Origin: Corynebacterium pacaense
Lineage (GTDB): Bacteria > Actinomycetota > Actinomycetes > Mycobacteriales > Mycobacteriaceae
Assembly (NCBI RefSeq): GCF_900169525.1
Contig: NZ_LT821239.1
Location: forward strand, 1-64,000
Reading direction: 5' to 3'
Length of the DNA: 64,000 nt
The position numbers and the translations under genes are program-made. The stretch's first letter is position 1, and each line of letters starts with the position of its first letter. Shown here piece by piece: positions 43,098-52,247 of this stretch. The notes beneath the pieces are model-generated. The model was not told the DNA's origin. It made no database searches and saw only the letters and a list, made by a program, of their open reading frames with translations.

Positions 43098-44285
43098 TCA
43101 CTGTGCCGCGGGTCCTGTGACGTGCTGCCTTTGGACCCGCAGCGCCGAATCCAGCATCTGCTGACGGGGATAATCCCCGCTGCTGACAGCGGAATCAACG
43201 CGGTCAATGGTGGAGGTCAGGGCGGTGTGATCGATCCACAGTGCCTGGTCCGCGCCAGCCCTCAGGGCTCCGAGCACCGCATCCGGTGCGCCCATTGTCG
43301 AGGAGATGGCACTCATCCCGGAGAGATCGTCGGTGTAGATGATTCCCTCATAGGCGGCGCCGCCGGGATAGTCCCCGCTGCGCAGCAGCTCATAGGCCGC
43401 GGGATTGATGCTGGCCGGCAGATCGGGATCGCCGAGGCCCGGAACGATCATGTGGCCCATCATCACCGCGCCGCGGGTCCCCGACAGCGCCGGCCCATAG
43501 GGAATCAGGTCATACTCCCTGAGCTCCCCCAGCGGTGGCGTGACCACACCCTGGGTGTGACTGTCACCGCTTGCCCTTCCGTGACCGGGAAAATGCTTGA
43601 ACACCGCGTGGACCCCGGCCGCCTCCAACCCTCTTGCGAAGGCCGTGGCGTAGGTGGCGACGACCCCGGGATCATCGGAGAAGGATCGGTCACCGACCAC
43701 GGGAAGCCCCCAGGCATCAACATCGAGCACCGGCGCGAAATCCACCGTGACCCCGCGGGCCGCCAATGCCGTGCCGAGAGTCTCAGCGAGCTCCTCCACC
43801 TGCTCCGGGGTCATCGTCTGCGCCATCACCCGCGGGGCGGGAAAATCCCCGAAGAGGTCGGTGGCCCGCTGCACACGGCCACCCTCAAAATCAATGCTCA
43901 CCGAGAAATCCCTGCCGACGATCTCACGCAGCGCGGCGATGTTCCGACCCTGATCCGACAGCAGGGACTCATCGGTCCAGGAACCGATGAAGATGCCACC
44001 GACCCCCTGTTTCAGTGCATCCAGTGCCTGATCAAAGTCGGCCACTCCCACCACCATAAGGGAGGCGACCTGTTCGCGCTGGGTCGCGGGAAGCTGTGCC
44101 CGGGCCTGGTCATCCGCGCTCGAGGGGGCGGGACCCGGTGTCGGGGCGGTCGAGGACGAGGCAGCGGATTCCGGCGCCTCCCGCGCCGTGGACCCCTGCT
44201 CCGGTGCGGGCGCACCCTGGGAGCAGGAGGTCAGCATCGACAGGAAGACTGCCGCCGCGAGAATCCCGCCCCAATGTTTGAACAC
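43098..44285 (-). CDS. Glycoside hydrolase family 3 lipoprotein (NagZ/LpqI-like)
   Basis: This 395-residue lipoprotein (lipobox LTSC, Cys 21) has a Pro/Ser/Ala-rich linker to about residue 60 and a GH3 TIM barrel. Diagnostic segments are 'VSIDFEGGRVQR', 'VDFAPVLDVD', 'VHAVFKHFPGHGRASGDSH' (the KHFPGHG block binds GlcNAc) and the nucleophile region 'GIIYTDDLSGMSAI' (Asp in TDD). It is the counterpart of NagZ/mycobacterial LpqI, which removes N-acetylglucosamine from peptidoglycan fragments outside the cytoplasmic membrane. It is divergent from the Usp gene. Confidence 0.88.
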   Translation of the reverse strand: MFKHWGGILAAAVFLSMLTSCSQGAPAPEQGSTAREAPESAASSSTAPTPGPAPSSADDQARAQLPATQREQVASLMVVGVADFDQALDALKQGVGGIFIGSWTDESLLSDQGRNIAALREIVGRDFSVSIDFEGGRVQRATDLFGDFPAPRVMAQTMTPEQVEELAETLGTALAARGVTVDFAPVLDVDAWGLPVVGDRSFSDDPGVVATYATAFARGLEAAGVHAVFKHFPGHGRASGDSHTQGVVTPPLGELREYDLIPYGPALSGTRGAVMMGHMIVPGLGDPDLPASINPAAYELLRSGDYPGGAAYEGIIYTDDLSGMSAISSTMGAPDAVLGALRAGADQALWIDHTALTSTIDRVDSAVSSGDYPRQQMLDSALRVQRQHVTGPAAQ

Positions 44286-44338
44286 GGGTATTTACTATAG
44301 GGGTTAAGCTTGTGAAAAAGCACAAAGGAGTCCGAGCC

Positions 44339-44815
44339 ATGACCGATGCTTCACGGGAGCTGACAATGCTCATCGCCTATGACGGATCGCCGGAGGCGCG
44401 GCGCGCCATGGAGTACGCAGCCAGGCTGCTCCGCCCGCGGAAAGTGGAGATCCTCACCGCCTGGGAGCCGCTGCACAGACAGACCTCCCGGGCCATGACT
44501 CTTAGTTCACTCGGGGTCGAGGGCGAGGATCCCGCATTCATCGCCGGGCGTGAAACCTGTAGGGAGGGCGTGGAGCTCGCCGAATCGCTCGGGCTCGTCG
44601 CCCGCGCGCACATGGTGGAATCCGCGACCGCCATCTGGAGTGCCATCGTCGACGCCGTCGGCCTGCTGCGCCCGGATGTCATCGTCACCGGAACCAGATC
44701 CATCACCGGTCTGAAGTCGCTGTGGCAGTCCTCCACCGCGGACAACGTGCTCCACCACGCCGGTGTCCCGGTATTCGTCGTCCCTCCGATGGCGGATGAA
44801 CCCCAGGCAACGTAG
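44339..44815 (+). CDS. Universal stress protein (UspA family)
   Basis: This 158-residue Usp-fold protein has 'ELTMLIAYDGSPEARRAMEYAARLL' at the N-terminus and the ATP-binding-like tail 'VTGTRSITGLKSLWQSSTADNVLHHAGVPVFVVPP' near the C-terminus. The ATG at 44339 is chosen because of 'AAAGGAG' 8 bp ahead. The upstream TTG/GTG-type start in the same frame is less likely. The promoter region has a TACTATAGGG stretch at about 44293, plausible as a -10. The cellular role is unknown. Confidence 0.86.
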   Translation: MTDASRELTMLIAYDGSPEARRAMEYAARLLRPRKVEILTAWEPLHRQTSRAMTLSSLGVEGEDPAFIAGRETCREGVELAESLGLVARAHMVESATAIWSAIVDAVGLLRPDVIVTGTRSITGLKSLWQSSTADNVLHHAGVPVFVVPPMADEPQAT

Positions 44816-44932
44816 CCGTGCCCACCACAACGGGAAGGGACCACGCGATCGGGCACCGGAGCATCGGCCCGCTCCTCCGCGGTTGAGCGCGATCGCCCAC
44901 ATTCACCAACAAGGCAGGGGCAGGGTCCAAAC

Positions 44933-46093
44933 ATGAAACAGGCTGAAAACGGCGGTCCGCTGACTCTTGAACGCCTCCGCCGACTCGGGATCGCGAGCTG
45001 GTCCCTGCTGGGAGTCATCGGTGTGATTGTGGTGCTCGCGGGTGGGCTCGCCGCCCTGAGTGGCATTTTGATCCCGCTGGTTGTCGCAGTGATCATCGGG
45101 ACGGTGCTCGAACCGTTGACGGAGTATCTGGTGCGGGTCCGCGTCCCACGCACCCTTGCCGCCGTCATCGGCCTCCTGGTGTCCATCCTCGCCCTCATCG
45201 GCATCATCGCCGTGGTCATCTGGGGCTTTGTGGACCAGCTGCCTGAAATCTCCAGGCAACTGATGCAGGGCTGGAACTACGCGGTGGAATGGGCCAGGTC
45301 CCTGGAACTGGAGGCGTCCTCCCTCCAAAGGGCACGGAGCACCTTCAACGACTTCGCCCCGCAGGCCGGTCTGGGCCTCCTCGGATTTCTCAGCAGCACC
45401 GTCTACGGGGCGATCTCCTTCGGCATCGGATCCTTCTTCGCGCTGTTCTTTCTTTTCTTCATTCTCCGGGACGGTCGGCTGTTCCCGGTCTGGCTCGCGC
45501 GGGTGAGTGCACAGGATCCCGCAGCGGTCTCCCAGGTGGACAGCAATGTCAGGCACTCCCTGCGCGGCTACTTCAAGGGCGTCGCGGTCACCGCGGTGGT
45601 CACCGCCCCCATCTTCATCATTCCTCTGCTGATCCTGCGGGTTCCGCTGGTGATCCCGATCCTGATCCTGTACTTCTTCCTCTCCTTCCTGCCCTTTATC
45701 GGTGCCTGGATCACCGGAGCCTTCGCGGTGCTCATCGCATTCGGTTCAGGTGGTGCGACCGCCGCACTCATCGTCTCGCTGAGTCTGCTGATCTCCAACG
45801 GCACCATCCAGAGCGCGGTCAGCTCCTGGGCCCTGGGCTCCTCGCTGAAGATGCACCCGGTCCTGGTCATGCTCTCAACACTGATCGGCGGTGTGATCGC
45901 CGGAATGCTCGGAATGGTGCTCGGCGCCCCGCTGCTCGCCGCGGTGCAGAATTCCATCGCGGGTCTGCGCGCCACGGAGGGGACCGATGCCGAAACCGTG
46001 GCCGGGGTCGCGGCGGCACCGGATACCGCGGCACCGGATACCGCCGAAGGCACCGCGCCCGGGAGCGGAACCACCGGCCCGACCACCACTTGA
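44933..46093 (+). CDS. AI-2E/PerM-family transporter
   Basis: This 386-residue membrane protein of the AI-2E (PerM/YdiK) family has about eight helices. The helix-rich core 'SGILIPLVVAVIIGTVLEPLTEYLVRVRVPRTLAAVIGLLVSILALIGIIAVVIW' and the C-terminal block 'LGSSLKMHPVLVMLSTLIGGVIAGMLGMVLGAPLLAAVQNSI' are characteristic. The last 40 residues are low-complexity (Ala/Thr/Gly/Asp rich) and contain a short APDTAAPDTA repeat. Members export autoinducer-2 or organic molecules or act as Na+/H+ antiporters; which of these applies here cannot be told. Confidence 0.87.
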   Translation: MKQAENGGPLTLERLRRLGIASWSLLGVIGVIVVLAGGLAALSGILIPLVVAVIIGTVLEPLTEYLVRVRVPRTLAAVIGLLVSILALIGIIAVVIWGFVDQLPEISRQLMQGWNYAVEWARSLELEASSLQRARSTFNDFAPQAGLGLLGFLSSTVYGAISFGIGSFFALFFLFFILRDGRLFPVWLARVSAQDPAAVSQVDSNVRHSLRGYFKGVAVTAVVTAPIFIIPLLILRVPLVIPILILYFFLSFLPFIGAWITGAFAVLIAFGSGGATAALIVSLSLLISNGTIQSAVSSWALGSSLKMHPVLVMLSTLIGGVIAGMLGMVLGAPLLAAVQNSIAGLRATEGTDAETVAGVAAAPDTAAPDTAEGTAPGSGTTGPTTT

Positions 46094-46155
46094 CCTCGGC
46101 GTGAGCACCATGTCCACTGTTTTCTCCCCGATTGCTGGTATCCTCGTGACCTGTT

Positions 46156-46362
46156 ATGGCTTATGAATCCGATTCACTCAACCGCCGCACCCTGGGCCCC
46201 GCGATCGCCAGTGCGGCGGTCGGTGTCGCCCTGGGTGTGGTCGCTGTGGCGGGGGTGGCCCTGATCTCGGGTCAGGACACGGTCCCCGCGGGCGCCACCG
46301 TCCCCGCAGACGACGCCCTCCTCGGTGGCCCGGAGTATGGTTCCCGCCAGACTGCGCAGTAG
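46156..46362 (+). CDS. DUF2613 small membrane protein
   Basis: This 68-residue protein has one transmembrane helix (about 15-40) and a short extracytoplasmic tail. 'RTLGPAIASAAVGVALGVVAVAGVALISGQ' is the DUF2613 signature seen in Corynebacteriales. Its 3' end overlaps the 5' end of aftD by 38 bp in another frame, so translation of aftD is probably coupled to it. The same order is conserved next to aftD in relatives, so it may be an accessory factor for the glycosyltransferase (inference). Confidence 0.82.
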   Translation: MAYESDSLNRRTLGPAIASAAVGVALGVVAVAGVALISGQDTVPAGATVPADDALLGGPEYGSRQTAQ

Positions 46363-49300
46363 CACCGCCTGCACCCACCTGGGCGCATGGTTGCTGCTGG
46401 CGGTGCTGAGCTTTCTCCAGCCACCCGGACAGGTCGCGGCCGACACCAAGCTCGATCTCGTGCTCAACCCCGCGGGGTTCCTCTCCGGTGGACTGCATGC
46501 CTGGACCGACACCTTCACCCTCGGGCAGCTGCAGAACCAGGCGTACGGATACCTTTTCCCGCAAGGCCTGTTCTTCCTTCTCGCCGAGCCCCTGCCCGAC
46601 TGGATCGCTCAGCGCCTGTGGTGGTGGCTGGTGCTCGGGACAGGATTCTCCGGATTCCATCTCCTGGTCTCGCGACTGGGTATCGGCAATGCCGCAACAC
46701 GCGTCATCGCCGCGGCCCTGTTCACCCTCTCGCCGCGGACACTGACCACGCTCACCGCGATTTCCTCGGAGGCCTGGCCGATCATGCTCGCCCCCTGGGT
46801 GTGCCTGCCGCTGCTGAGCACGCGTATCGACGCCCGTGCCCTCTCCCTCTCCCTCCTGCCGGCCGCGGCCATGGGCGCTGTCAACGCCACAGCGACGCTT
46901 GCCGCGCTGCTGCCCGCCGCGATCATCCTCGCCTATCGGCGCGCCCTGATCCACGGCCTCGCGTGGGGGGCGGGAATCCTCGCCGTCAACGCCTGGTGGA
47001 TCGGACCGCTGATCATCCTCGGCCGCTACGCCCCGCCCTTCACCGAATTCATCGAAAGCGCGGCGGTGACCACGCACTGGCTCACCCCGGTGGAGATCCT
47101 GCGTGGTGCCACCAGCTGGACGCCCTTTGTGGATACCGAGCGACGGGCCGGCTATCTGCTGGTCAATGAACCACTCTTCGTCATGCTCACGGTGCTTGTC
47201 GCCGCAGGCGGACTCACCGGCCTCGCTCTGATGCGCAGGCGTGGTCTGTGGGTGCTCATGCTCAGCATCGGCCTGCTCATCCTCGGTGCAGCCCATCTGG
47301 AGGTGGTGCGGTCATTCCTCGACGGCCCCGGCGCGCCGCTGCGCAATCTCCACAAGTTCGATGTTCTCGTGCGCATGCCGCTGATGGTCGGCGTCGCGGC
47401 GCTGGGGGGCGTGCTCGAACCGCCACGATCGTCCCTTCTCACGCGTCGACAGGCGGGCTTCGTCCTGGTGGCGCTGGTGGCGGTGGGTGCCACCGCCCCC
47501 GCCTGGTCGGCACGGCTCCTGCCGCGCGGCACCTGGACTGCCGTGCCGGACTACTGGTACCAGGCCACCGCGTTCCTCAACGAACACGCATCCGGCACCC
47601 GCACACTGATCCTCCCCGGCGCCCCGTCCGCCAGGCAGACCTGGGGCTGGACGCGCGATGAACCGGCCCAGCCGCTTCTCGACGTCCCCTGGGCCGTCCG
47701 CGACGCCATCCCGCTCGTGCCACCCGAGGCGATCCGAGGCCTCGACGGCCTGGACGCCTCCCTGTCGAATGAGGCGCTGCGGCGCATCGGGGTGGGTGCG
47801 GTGATCGTGCGGCATGATCTGGAGGTGCAGCCGGAGCTTCCTTCCATAAGCGGATTGGGCGGGGCGGAGAGGCACACCTTCGGCGAGGTGGATGTGTACC
47901 TCCTCGACACCGGACGCAACATGTGGCTGAGCGGGACGGACCTGCCCACCGTGGCCGGGGGCGGGGAGATCCTCAGCCTGCTCGATACCCTCGACGGCTA
48001 CTCCCCGCGCACCCTCGTGGACCGTGGTGCGGACATCGTCACCGACACCCCGCAGCTGGTGGGCACGAACTACGGCGACGGGCGCAGTTCCGCCGCACTG
48101 GCCTCCGCGGAGGAGACGGAGGTGCGCAACCGGATCATCGACTATCCCTCTGCGGGGCCGCTGACCTCGGTTGTCACCGAAGGTTCCATTAGCGCGTCAT
48201 CCTCGGCCTCCGACGCCACCAGCTTCGGCGGATCCGATCCCTCCCGCTCACTCAACGAGGTCGTCGACGGCCGCGGGGACACCGCCTGGTACCCCACCCC
48301 TGGTGATCTCACGCCCTGGTTGGAGGTGTCCGGATCCGGAGGTTCGATGCAGCTCACGCCCACCGAGGACGTACGGGTCACCGTACGTTCCGGGGATTCG
48401 GTGTCCGTGCGCGACCTCACCGCGGGGAAACCGACCGCGTTCCCCGTCCCGGGCGGCTCCGCACGGATCGAACTGGACCGCTACGCCGGGATCACCGAGG
48501 TGTCCATGGAAGGTCTCTCGCGCACCATCACCGTGCCCGACACCTCGCCGGATGTCTCCCGATTCCTCTTCCAGCGCCTGACGGTGCCCACCGGCTATCT
48601 CGACCGTGCGTTCACCGCACCCCGTCCCATGACCGTCGATGTCACCGCCTCCTCCTGCGCCGATCTGGAACTGGACGGACGGAAAATCGACTGCGGGCCG
48701 CTCGATCTGGAATCCGGACGCCACATGCTGCGTAGCGACGCCGAGTGGGTGAGCCTTGACGCCGGCACGCCCTCCACCGCGGCGCTGCCCGCCGGGACCA
48801 CCATCGACGCCACAGATGAGGATCGTTTGCTGCTGACCACCCGCGCCTTCAACCCTGGCACCGTCGCGCTTATCGACGGCCACGACCTCACCCCGGTCGA
48901 GGTCGACGCGGCGGCCCAAGGCTTCATGATTCCGGCAGGTGTGGGCGGGGAGGTGGAGTTCAGCTTCGCCGGGGAGCGACCCTACCGGATGGGTCTGTTC
49001 ACCGGGGCGGGATTGGCCGCGATGGTGGTGCTCGGTTGTATGATCATGGCGGTGCGGTGCCGGGAGAAAAACCCCGGGGCATGGTCCGATCCGGGGAATG
49101 CGCCGTGGGCCGCTGTCCTGCTCATCCCCGTCTTCGGCTGGCTGTTTCTCCCCGCGGCGGCGGTGGCCTGGGCGGTTCCGCGGTTCACGCTCATTCCGCG
49201 GTGGATGGTGTCCTTCGTACTCCTGGCTGTCGCGGGGCTGTGGCTGGCCCAGGCCCCGTGGCCGAATCCCGCCTACCCCGGGGATTCCGCTGCGCTCGCG

Positions 49301-49363
49301 TTGTTGGCGGCGGTGTCGGTGCTGGCGGTACCCATGGGGTTCGCGAGGGAGCGCAAACACTGA
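46325..49363 (+). CDS. aftD: Alpha-(1->3)-arabinofuranosyltransferase AftD
   Basis: This large GT-C membrane enzyme of about 1012 residues adds branch arabinofuranose from decaprenyl-phosphoryl-arabinose to the arabinan of arabinogalactan and lipoarabinomannan. It has about 11 N-terminal helices in residues 15-375 followed by a long extracytoplasmic domain (about 380-880) and two or three C-terminal helices. The N-terminal block 'NPAGFLSGGLHAWTDTFTLGQLQNQAYGYLFPQGLFFLLAE' is the DUF3367/AftD hallmark. The C-terminal half includes a galactose-binding-like beta region (near 'ASSSASDATSFGGSDPSRSLNEVVDGRGDTAWYP'). Start is GTG at 46325 or ATG at 46337. A copy of the CTTCCATAAGCG motif is at 47841. 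Confidence 0.9.
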   Translation: MARSMVPARLRSSTACTHLGAWLLLAVLSFLQPPGQVAADTKLDLVLNPAGFLSGGLHAWTDTFTLGQLQNQAYGYLFPQGLFFLLAEPLPDWIAQRLWWWLVLGTGFSGFHLLVSRLGIGNAATRVIAAALFTLSPRTLTTLTAISSEAWPIMLAPWVCLPLLSTRIDARALSLSLLPAAAMGAVNATATLAALLPAAIILAYRRALIHGLAWGAGILAVNAWWIGPLIILGRYAPPFTEFIESAAVTTHWLTPVEILRGATSWTPFVDTERRAGYLLVNEPLFVMLTVLVAAGGLTGLALMRRRGLWVLMLSIGLLILGAAHLEVVRSFLDGPGAPLRNLHKFDVLVRMPLMVGVAALGGVLEPPRSSLLTRRQAGFVLVALVAVGATAPAWSARLLPRGTWTAVPDYWYQATAFLNEHASGTRTLILPGAPSARQTWGWTRDEPAQPLLDVPWAVRDAIPLVPPEAIRGLDGLDASLSNEALRRIGVGAVIVRHDLEVQPELPSISGLGGAERHTFGEVDVYLLDTGRNMWLSGTDLPTVAGGGEILSLLDTLDGYSPRTLVDRGADIVTDTPQLVGTNYGDGRSSAALASAEETEVRNRIIDYPSAGPLTSVVTEGSISASSSASDATSFGGSDPSRSLNEVVDGRGDTAWYPTPGDLTPWLEVSGSGGSMQLTPTEDVRVTVRSGDSVSVRDLTAGKPTAFPVPGGSARIELDRYAGITEVSMEGLSRTITVPDTSPDVSRFLFQRLTVPTGYLDRAFTAPRPMTVDVTASSCADLELDGRKIDCGPLDLESGRHMLRSDAEWVSLDAGTPSTAALPAGTTIDATDEDRLLLTTRAFNPGTVALIDGHDLTPVEVDAAAQGFMIPAGVGGEVEFSFAGERPYRMGLFTGAGLAAMVVLGCMIMAVRCREKNPGAWSDPGNAPWAAVLLIPVFGWLFLPAAAVAWAVPRFTLIPRWMVSFVLLAVAGLWLAQAPWPNPAYPGDSAALALLAAVSVLAVPMGFARERKH
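47841..47852 (+). repeat. CTTCCATAAGCG motif, exact 12-mer
   Basis: Inside aftD, reading as PSISG in the extracytoplasmic domain. Confidence 0.7.
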
Positions 49364-51048
49364 TGCGGTTCACCGTCCGACCCCTCATTCCCCTGATCCT
49401 CGTGGCGATCATCGGGATCACTCTGCGTTCCGCCATTTCCGCGTCCGGGTGGTTCTACTGGGACGACCTGCTGCTCATCGCCCGGAGCCGGGAGTACAGC
49501 CACCCCTCCCCCGAGTTTCTGCTCACACCCCACGACGGCCATCTCATGCCCGGCTCATGGCTGCTCATCTGGATCCTCGCAGCCACCACCACAGGTTTCT
49601 CCTGGCCCGCCGCGGCCTTCCTGAATACGCTGCTCAACGCGGCGGCGGTCTCAGCGGTTGCCACCGCCGCGGTGACCATCGCACGCAGACACGCATGGTG
49701 GATCACCCTGATCTACGTGCTCTCCCCTCTCGTACTCCCCACGGCCACGTGGACAGCCGCGGCCATCAATTCCCTGCCGCTGCACGCAGGTATCGCCCTC
49801 ATGCTCCGGCACGGATGGCTGACGCTTACCACCACCCGCCGCCGGGATCCGATCATCGTCGCGTCCACGGTGCTGGTGGCCGCGCTGTTCAGCGAAAGGA
49901 TCCTTTTCGCCGCACCAGTCGCTTTCCTCCTGGTCATCGCCTGGGTACGGGCGCGCGGCCTGCCGGTCCGGCGCCTGCGGGCGCTGGCTGCGGCAACGTG
50001 GATACCGGTGGTGTCCGTGGGGGCGGCGTATGCGCTGATCGTCGGGGATCCCCGTCACACCGCTGAAATCACCGCCCCCGGCGTGGCGGAGATCCTCATC
50101 CGGGGCTACACGCACGGCGTGCTGCCGGTGCTCGCCGGCGGTCCCGTGCTCTGGGAGCGGTGGGATCCCGGTCCGCCTTTCGCCGGCCCGACCCCGATAC
50201 TCACGGTTCTCGGCGCAATCGTGGCGGTGGCTCTCCTTGTCCGGGCCGCCCGCTGCACCTCCGGCCGTGGTTGGGCAGTGGGCGCCCTGCTGCTGTGCCT
50301 CGCCTATCCCGTGCTCCCCTTCCTCGCGATCGCGTTGGCACGCACCTCGGCGGACACCTCCGTGGAGATCGTCCAGACACTGAGGCACTTCGGCGAGGTC
50401 GCGGTGCTCCTCGCACTCACCATCGGTGTGCCCATCTCGCCGAATTCCCCACGCGAACCCGGAAGGCTGCGCCATGCCGGCATCGCCGCGCTGGGGATCT
50501 GGTGCGCGATCGCCGTGGCCGGAAATGTCACCTACCTGCAAGTCTGGCACCCGCAGCCCGCTCGCGGATACTTCACCCACCTGAGTTCGGAACTCGCCAC
50601 CCGGGACCAGCCCATCCTCAACCAGGCGGTACCGCTGGAGGTGCTCACTCCCGTGACCCACCCCTACAATCAGCTCGATCACCTCATCGGTGCACCACAG
50701 GTGGAATCCTGGACCGGTGAACCCGTGATTGTCGACGCCACCGGCACACTGCGCCCGGCCACCCTGATGATCCTGCGCGGCTACGCCGGGACCTGCATCG
50801 AAGGTCGGACCACGATCGAACTCGACGGTCCGCTCCTTGATCGTGAATGGGTGGTTCATGTCAACTACCTGGCGGAGCACTCCGGCGAGTTTGAGCTCGC
50901 CCTCGACGCCGGGGCCGTGACCGTCCCCGTTGATGAGGGACTACACCAGGTCTATGTTCAGGTGTCCGGCGGAGGGGAAGCAATCACCATTACCGGCGAC
51001 GGGCTCTGTCTCGGGCGGGGCGAGGTCGGGGTACCGGGGGTGAAGTAG
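49363..51048 (+). CDS. Polytopic membrane protein with GT-C-like layout
   Basis: This 561-residue protein has about ten membrane helices in the first 400 residues and a soluble C-terminal domain (about 420-561). An acidic pair in the first external loop ('FYWDDLLLIARSREYSHPSPEFLLTPHDGHLMPG', about 30-62) resembles the catalytic-loop position of GT-C glycosyltransferases such as PMT and Emb. Its ATG overlaps the aftD stop by one base (TGATG), so it is co-translated with aftD. A role in arabinan or lipoglycan assembly is inferred from context; no family is identified with confidence. Confidence 0.65.
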   Translation: MRFTVRPLIPLILVAIIGITLRSAISASGWFYWDDLLLIARSREYSHPSPEFLLTPHDGHLMPGSWLLIWILAATTTGFSWPAAAFLNTLLNAAAVSAVATAAVTIARRHAWWITLIYVLSPLVLPTATWTAAAINSLPLHAGIALMLRHGWLTLTTTRRRDPIIVASTVLVAALFSERILFAAPVAFLLVIAWVRARGLPVRRLRALAAATWIPVVSVGAAYALIVGDPRHTAEITAPGVAEILIRGYTHGVLPVLAGGPVLWERWDPGPPFAGPTPILTVLGAIVAVALLVRAARCTSGRGWAVGALLLCLAYPVLPFLAIALARTSADTSVEIVQTLRHFGEVAVLLALTIGVPISPNSPREPGRLRHAGIAALGIWCAIAVAGNVTYLQVWHPQPARGYFTHLSSELATRDQPILNQAVPLEVLTPVTHPYNQLDHLIGAPQVESWTGEPVIVDATGTLRPATLMILRGYAGTCIEGRTTIELDGPLLDREWVVHVNYLAEHSGEFELALDAGAVTVPVDEGLHQVYVQVSGGGEAITITGDGLCLGRGEVGVPGVK

Positions 51049-51199
51049 GCGGGCATCCGTTACACACGCACCTCCCCTTCGGCGTTCGCTCGTTGAATGC
51101 CTGATCGGGATCCAAAGACCCCACGACCCCGCGGACCACTTCCATGAGAGGTTCGGTACCGGACCGGTTCAACAGTGGTCAAAAGGGGAAGAACGCGAC

Positions 51200-52207
51200 C
51201 TAGTACACCGAACGCAGCGTCTCAAAGCCATTTTCGGTGAGCTCCCCGAAGATCCGCAGGCGGGAGAGCCCGCCATCAGGGAAGACGTTAAGACGCACCG
51301 AGGTGAACGGGCCGGAGGCGGCGCCCTCCACGGCGTAGTAGTGCCTGGTGTCGGGCAGCACCCGGGCGCGGGGGATCACGGTGGTTTCGGTGCCATCGGC
51401 GGCGATTCCGATGAGTTCCGCTTCGTCGGGTGCGTTATGGAGGAAGTAGGAGGTGTCCATCTCCACGCGGCGTATCACACCCTCGCCGGCCAGCTGCACG
51501 GTGACATAGTCGTTGTCCCCGGAGCGTCGGCGGGCATTTTCCCAGCCCTCGCCCATGTTCCGTGATCGACCGAGGCCGAGGATGTTGTCGGGTGAGGAGT
51601 AGAACCTGTTGGAGCAGTCGATCACGCGCCCGCCGTATTCGGCGGCGGCGAGGTCGATGGTGCCGGTGAGGAAGGCGAGTTTGGGCCGCGGGATCCCGTG
51701 GACGCGCAGCCGGGTGATGCCGCCGTCAGGGATCATGTCCAGGCGCACGTGGGAGACCCTGCGCCGTTCGCTCACGTCGAAGTCGTGCTTGTGGTCGCCC
51801 CGGGCGTCGAAAAGCGGGACCAGCGGGAACCATTCCGCATCGGGGATCTGCGCCATCTCCTCACCGGTGTGCAGTTCGTGCACGCAGATTCCCCACACGG
51901 CGATCTGTGGCGGGAAGTTGCCGGTGAACCACGACGTGTCCACCGTGATCCCGTGGATCTCGCCGGGAATCCCCAGGCGGATGATCGCGGAATCGAATCC
52001 GCCGATTTCCGCGCCCCTGCGGCGCCGTGTCTCCCAGCCGTCGTAGACCTTGCCCTTGTGGCCGAAGGCACCCGGATCGAATTCCGCATCCCCCGGGGTG
52101 ATCAGGTTCTCCTTCTCGGCGAAGGCCTCATCGCTGGCCCAGATCACGGAACCGGCGAGCGCTCGGCTCGCCAGGTCGGGGTAGTCATGGAAGGTCTGGA
52201 AAGTCAT
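51200..52207 (-). CDS. alc: Allantoicase
   Basis: This 335-residue allantoicase converts allantoate to ureidoglycolate and urea. It consists of two similar jelly-roll halves, seen as paired blocks 'GKVYDGWETRRRRGAEIGGFDSAIIRLGIPGEIHGITVDTSWFTGN' (about 52-97) and 'GEGWENARRRSGDNDYVTVQLAGEGVIRRVEMDTSYFLHN'. Each half ends with a 'VRLDMIPDGGITRLRVHG' or 'VRLNVFPDGGLSRLRIFG' motif. Length is typical. It follows the DUF6986 gene by 40 bp in the same transcript. The urea it releases is the substrate of the urease encoded nearby. Confidence 0.93.
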   Translation of the reverse strand: MTFQTFHDYPDLASRALAGSVIWASDEAFAEKENLITPGDAEFDPGAFGHKGKVYDGWETRRRRGAEIGGFDSAIIRLGIPGEIHGITVDTSWFTGNFPPQIAVWGICVHELHTGEEMAQIPDAEWFPLVPLFDARGDHKHDFDVSERRRVSHVRLDMIPDGGITRLRVHGIPRPKLAFLTGTIDLAAAEYGGRVIDCSNRFYSSPDNILGLGRSRNMGEGWENARRRSGDNDYVTVQLAGEGVIRRVEMDTSYFLHNAPDEAELIGIAADGTETTVIPRARVLPDTRHYYAVEGAASGPFTSVRLNVFPDGGLSRLRIFGELTENGFETLRSVY

Positions 52208-52247
52208 GGTGTCCTTTGATCAGTGTCGAGGATAGGTCCCCTCCAGC

